Positions 60,700-64,000 of a stretch of DNA of 64,000 nucleotides are shown one piece after another. A program made the translations under genes and the position numbers. This stretch comes from UBA5018 sp947463165 (GTDB lineage Bacteria > Cyanobacteriota > Cyanobacteriia > PCC-6307 > Cyanobiaceae). The notes below the pieces were generated by a model. The model was given only the letters and a program-made list of their open reading frames with translations. It had not been told where the DNA came from and did no database searches. Positions within the stretch are counted from its first letter, which is position 1; every line of letters starts with the position of its first letter. The stretch is from positions 1 to 64,000 of the forward strand of contig CALRTY020000012.1 of the NCBI GenBank assembly GCA_943371245.1, written 5' to 3'.

Positions 60700-60925
60700 T
60701 AAATGCCCCCTAGAGTTCTTGCAAGTTAAGGGGCATATCTGCCGCTGAAATGCATTACTTTTGCGACATAAGTGAGATCTGAAATTATTCTAGGTTCACT
60801 TTAAAAAAGCAGAAAATAATCTCAAGAAAAACTTCGCCTAGAGTGAGTTGACATCAAGCCTCTCGGCAATATGGGGGTGTTCACTATCCGCTATCCACTC
60901 AATTCAGTGCGCACGGGCTTTCGGC
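60700..60925. other. AT-rich intergenic segment
   Basis: About 226 bases without a gene between the SDR 3' end and the small frame upstream of the tubulin-like gene. It is AT-rich (AAATTATTCTAGGTTCACTTTAAA near 60781-60804) and is the likely promoter region of the tubulin-like operon. Confidence 0.4.
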
Positions 60926-61984
60926 TCAATCAGCCCCTAGGTTTGCGACAGCCTGGGCGCTGAGCCTCCAGAGCTCCTGGGCCAGCAGATTGGAACGGGC
61001 CTCGGCACTGGGCTCTGTAGCCTCAAATCGCAGCCGCCCTGGCCCCAGCACCCGGTTGCTCCAGTACTGAAAACCAAGCGGTTCCGGCGCTGACACCGTG
61101 GCCAGGCCAGCCAGCAAGGAACCAGCTCTGGCGGGCGTTTCGGTGAGCCGCAACAGGTCGCGGGCCACCAAGGCAAAGAGGGTTTGCCCCCATGGATTCT
61201 GACTGCGGCTATAGCGGAAAAAGCCGCCACTTTGGCGTGGGATCACCAGCCCAGGACTCCAGGTGAGCACCGGCAATGCCTGGCCCTGCTCCCGCAGTTG
61301 CCGCTCCAGCTGCCGCGCCATCAGCAGATTGCATAGCTTGCTGTCCTTGTAGGCCTTCTCGGCATTGAAAGGGCCGCCATCAAGCATCGGCGTGCCGGGG
61401 CCCTGGCGCAGCCCGGTCAAATCCCCCAACCCCGCCGCTGCCCCCACCTTGCCGCCGGAGGTGCTCGGGTCGTGCACCTCCGAGCTGGTTACCACCAACC
61501 GCGGCGCCTTGCCCTGCAGCAGCAGAGGCAGCAGCCGCTGTAACAGCAGCTGATGGGCCAGGTGGTTCACCGCCACCGTGAGCTCAAAGCCCTGGGCCGA
61601 CCAGCGCGGCTGCCGATCGCCGCTGTACTGCAAACCAGCATTGAGCACCAGGCTGTCTATCGGCTCCGCCGCCTTCAGCAAAGCTTCTGCGCAGCGCTCG
61701 ATGCTGGTTAGATCACTCAAATCGCAGATCGGCGTTGCCAACTGGCCGCCCAGCATTTGACCCAAGTTTTGGCCAAGGCATTGACCAAGGCATTGACCAA
61801 GGCGATCGGCGGTGGCCTGATCCCGGCAGAGCAAAGTGAGGCGATGGCCGGCGGCCAAAAGTTGCAGCGCTGCCTGAAAGCCGATGCCGGAGCTGCCACC
61901 GGTGAGCAGCAGGTGCCGCGGCTGCCCAGTGGCGGGCCTATCCCAAAACCTTTGTTGTGCGGCGGCAGCTCCGGCATCGGCCAT
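60926..61984 (-). CDS. Short-chain dehydrogenase, protochlorophyllide-reductase-like
   Basis: The 352-residue SDR has LLLTGGSSGIGFQAALQL (nucleotide motif), LVLNAGLQYSG, VVTSSEVHD and the POR-type catalytic block YKDSKLCNLLMARQL. It resembles POR and other SDR75C-like proteins but lacks the POR-specific Cys-containing start. A short insertion (LGQCLGQCLGQNLGQML) after the first alpha helix stems from a 12-bp DNA repeat (61757-61800). It is GC-rich like the main genome and separates the two halves of the AT-rich/phage-shock locus. Confidence 0.85.
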   Translation of the reverse strand: MADAGAAAAQQRFWDRPATGQPRHLLLTGGSSGIGFQAALQLLAAGHRLTLLCRDQATADRLGQCLGQCLGQNLGQMLGGQLATPICDLSDLTSIERCAEALLKAAEPIDSLVLNAGLQYSGDRQPRWSAQGFELTVAVNHLAHQLLLQRLLPLLLQGKAPRLVVTSSEVHDPSTSGGKVGAAAGLGDLTGLRQGPGTPMLDGGPFNAEKAYKDSKLCNLLMARQLERQLREQGQALPVLTWSPGLVIPRQSGGFFRYSRSQNPWGQTLFALVARDLLRLTETPARAGSLLAGLATVSAPEPLGFQYWSNRVLGPGRLRFEATEPSAEARSNLLAQELWRLSAQAVANLGAD

Positions 61985-62224
61985 GGCGTTCGTCAGCCCC
62001 TAAAGGCCAAGCCTGGCAGGCAATCCAGCTTGCCTGTGGTCAGCAGTGGTGGAGGATCGGAATCGAAGCTGGCTGCCATTAGGGGGCTATTGGCGGATAG
62101 CTTTTCTAAAAGTGGGGGTTGCGTCTGGCCAATGATAGTCACTATTTCCCCTGGGAAACTGTGACAACGCTGCGGTTTACTCGAACGGCAATCGATCCCA
62201 GCAAGCTTTTAGTGCCAGCCGTTA
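61985..62224. other. Intergenic region between SDR and phosphate-binding-like gene
   Basis: About 240 bases without a gene. The SDR promoter should lie here. Near 62090-62115 the composition is AT-richer (GATAGCTTTTCTAAAAGTGGG). No repeats or hairpins stand out. Confidence 0.35.
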
Positions 62225-63172
62225 TCAAGGTCCCTTGACGGCAGTGGCAATTCTAGTTTTGCCATCTGCTGATAGAGCCAGGCCAAGGAAGGCTTTGACC
62301 GCTGGATCAGGGGGTTGACGATAGGCATAAAACAGTGGTCTTTGGAACGGGTAGGCTTCCGCCTCCGGTGTGCTGCCGTCGATGGCCAGCACCCGCACGG
62401 TTCGTTGGTCTGCCACCTGTCCAAAGGTGGCGTAACCGATGCCATCCACCCCTAGCTTCTGCAACATCGGTGTGGTGGCATCACGGACCAGGCTGGTGAT
62501 GTTCGGAGTTGTGCCGAAGTTATTGCCGCCGAGAACGATTGTTCGGAAGGCCCCGTAGGTACCGCTGACACTGGGCCTGTTGAGAACTCGAATGGGGCGA
62601 TCCGCTCCCCCGAAGGTGGCCCAGTTGGTGATCTCACCGCGGAAGATCTGCACTAACTGGGTTTTGGAAAGACCGCGGCGAAAGGGGTTGTCGATTCCGA
62701 CCACAATTGCGATACGATCATCTGCCACCGGCACAGCGACGAGACCACGCTTTTGCTCCTCTGCCGTAAGCGGCCGTGACAGGGCTGCCAACGTGACGGT
62801 GCTCCCCTGCAAGGCCTCAATCCCATTGTCCGATCCTGTGGCGGCCGTGTTAACGACGGTGCCCGGATGGGCCTTGAGGAAGGCAGCTTTGAGCGCCTCA
62901 TTGATCAGCACCATGCTGGTGGAACCATCAATGGTGATGGTGGTCCCGGCCGGTACGTTCTGCTGGAGAGGAAAGGTTGCTGACAGGTTCGTTGCATCTC
63001 CGCTGCCGCCAGGAAGCTTGAGGTTCAAACTTGGTGCGGCGGGAAGCGAAGGGCGCCAGCCCAGCAGCTTGGGTAACTGTGATTGCAACCCCCACAGAAC
63101 ACCGAGGCCAATCAGAATAAGAAAAATCGGTGGCAAGCCTCCTCTAGGACTACCGGCAGGTTGTTCGCTCAT
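62225..63172 (-). CDS. Membrane-anchored PstS-like phosphate-binding-domain protein
   Basis: The 315-residue product has a single N-terminal transmembrane helix (about residues 14-32, PPIFLILIGLGVLWGL), then a PstS-like type II binding protein: ITIDGSTSMVLINEALKAAFLKAHPG, GSDNGIEALQG, GIDNPFRRGLSKTQLVQIFRGEITNW and RPSVSGTYGAFR. No OmpA part is present. It resembles the PBP part of the 55.7-kb protein in fold but not in architecture. Its ATG overlaps the pspA stop by 4 nt, so the two are translated as a pair. An ABC permease is absent, arguing for a sensing or scaffolding role. Confidence 0.88.
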   Translation of the reverse strand: MSEQPAGSPRGGLPPIFLILIGLGVLWGLQSQLPKLLGWRPSLPAAPSLNLKLPGGSGDATNLSATFPLQQNVPAGTTITIDGSTSMVLINEALKAAFLKAHPGTVVNTAATGSDNGIEALQGSTVTLAALSRPLTAEEQKRGLVAVPVADDRIAIVVGIDNPFRRGLSKTQLVQIFRGEITNWATFGGADRPIRVLNRPSVSGTYGAFRTIVLGGNNFGTTPNITSLVRDATTPMLQKLGVDGIGYATFGQVADQRTVRVLAIDGSTPEAEAYPFQRPLFYAYRQPPDPAVKAFLGLALSADGKTRIATAVKGP

Positions 63173-63894
63173 GGTTGGGGCGCTTCTGGAAGCTGTCGGG
63201 GAGAAGTGGATTCTAGAGCCTTTAATCGCTGGGAAACCTGATCATCAAGGGTGAGTTGATCTAGATCAGCTGCCAGCTTCTCACTGGGATTCTCGGAGAG
63301 CTCTGCCAAAGCAGCACTGGTCAAATTCCTACCCTCAACGGCATTTTTGGCTGCCTCAAACGAAGATCGAGCCGATCCGATATCGAATTCATTATTGACC
63401 TTGGCGATGGACTCAAGGGCAGCATTTACTTCAGCGAGATCCTTGATGTTTTGCATATCGGACCTGTGTTGCTCAAGCTTGATGCGCTCACGGTTGAGTT
63501 TGCCCTTGGAAGCCTCCACAAACTGTCCCGCTTGCTGCACCTGTTGATCGAGAGCTGGCAGGAGTTTCTCGATCTGAATCGCTCGGATCATAGCCAAGCG
63601 CGCCCCATCCTCCTGCCCTGCATTCTGGGCCAAGCGTGCTTGTTGCTCAAATGTTTTGAGTTCCTCTATTTTATCCTGGTACTTTTTCTTGGCGCGTTCA
63701 TAGGCTCCCACCTGCAGGGCCACAGCCTTGGCTAGCTGCTGCACCGACTCCTGCATCGACTGCAGTGATTCCTCGGCCACAGCGACGGCCACCTTGCCGC
63801 CGGATTCCACTGGTAAACCCCAGAGCCACCGCCAGGAACCCACAATCACCCGCCCGGCCCGATCTCCCATTAGCCAGTAAACGAAGCTCCTCAC
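63169..63894 (-). CDS. PspA/IM30-family membrane-stress protein
   Basis: The 241 residues are almost wholly coiled-coil: an N-terminal amphipathic/Trp-rich stretch (SFVYWLMGDRAGRVIVGSWRWLWGLP), then long heptad regions (ESLQSMQESVQQLAKAVALQVGAYERAKKKYQDKIEEL). IM30/Vipp1 and PspA polymerise on damaged membranes as ESCRT-III homologues. This is a shorter, divergent member, distinct from the main cyanobacterial Vipp1. It is the first gene of a coupled pair with the membrane phosphate-binding-like protein. Confidence 0.75.
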   Translation of the reverse strand: MRSFVYWLMGDRAGRVIVGSWRWLWGLPVESGGKVAVAVAEESLQSMQESVQQLAKAVALQVGAYERAKKKYQDKIEELKTFEQQARLAQNAGQEDGARLAMIRAIQIEKLLPALDQQVQQAGQFVEASKGKLNRERIKLEQHRSDMQNIKDLAEVNAALESIAKVNNEFDIGSARSSFEAAKNAVEGRNLTSAALAELSENPSEKLAADLDQLTLDDQVSQRLKALESTSPRQLPEAPQP

Positions 63895-63918
63895 TGCCTG
63901 CGATCAACTACCTAAACT

Positions 63919-63999
63919 CTAGGGGGGCGCCGCAGGTTTGTCATCGCCTTGACAAAGCACCAGCATCTGCTCGCCGCCGCCATCGCTGTGACGCTCTAA
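63919..63999 (-). CDS. C-terminal end of a gene running out of the window
   Basis: One minus-strand frame is open from the window edge to TAG (63919-63921), giving about 26 residues that include GGGEQMLVLCQGDDKPAAPP. It is 24 bp upstream of the PspA gene on the same strand, so it may belong to the same operon. Too little is visible to name it. Confidence 0.35.
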   Translation of the reverse strand, partial: LERHSDGGGEQMLVLCQGDDKPAAPP

Positions 64000-64000
64000 G

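Overview
The window is a piece of a high-GC picocyanobacterial chromosome (freshwater Cyanobium/Synechococcus type). The evidence is psaM (photosystem I subunit XII), light-dependent protochlorophyllide reductase, the CRR6 NdhI-maturation factor, the aldehyde-deformylating oxygenase / acyl-ACP reductase hydrocarbon pair, two cyAbrB regulators, a ferrochelatase with a chlorophyll-binding-like tail, a Tab2-family protein and a transaldolase with EF-hands. I found no rRNA, tRNA or CRISPR array by eye.

Layout. 1-4.1 kb is a worn accessory patch: the 3' end of an IS3-type transposase, a UvrD/Rep-like helicase missing its N-terminus, an ArdC-like antirestriction metallopeptidase, a decayed fitA/fitB toxin-antitoxin pair and an apparently intact yefM/yoeB pair with a palindromic operator. 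4.4-15.5 kb is housekeeping: an unknown membrane protein, lepB, a zinc-ligand-poor dihydroorotase homologue, a double histidine phosphatase, a CPBP protease, an FtsL-like small protein with ftsI, transaldolase and a cyclic-nucleotide-binding protein. 15.5-31.3 kb holds GGR-like oxidoreductase-frr-pyrH-cobO-tyrosine recombinase on the minus strand, then hemH, an M23 peptidase, ilvB, ppsA and an FAD oxidoreductase. 31.4-40.8 kb holds cyAbrB, pgeF-tab2-S1 protein, then creatininase-ado-aar-accA-SDR-folE, which links fatty-acid supply to alkane synthesis. 40.9-48.1 kb holds trpF, a site-2 protease, a lipoate-ligase-like protein, a TSUP permease, crr6, psaM and por.

48.3-64 kb is the second accessory region: a CHAD protein, a ribbon-helix-helix protein, an orphan PrlF antitoxin, a 952-residue STAND NTPase (DUF4062 / NB-ARC / eight near-identical TPRs) and a second cyAbrB. 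It ends with the most interesting locus. A visibly AT-rich pair encodes a 1012-residue tubulin/FtsZ-like protein and a zinc-ribbon/TM/phosphate-binding-like/OmpA-like protein, overlapping by 4 nt. About 2 kb further on, on the same strand, a PspA/IM30 protein and a second membrane-anchored phosphate-binding-like protein also overlap by 4 nt. I infer a membrane-remodelling or envelope-stress system. The tubulin-like protein has lost the glycine-rich GTP-binding loop expected of its family.

A second theme is an abundance of short imperfect tandem repeats (unit about 12-27 bp) in intergenic DNA and, in frame, inside conserved proteins (LepB, the histidine phosphatase, CobO, the recombinase, the M23 peptidase, PpsA, the S1 protein, AAR, FolE, the lipoate-ligase-like protein, the POR-like SDR).
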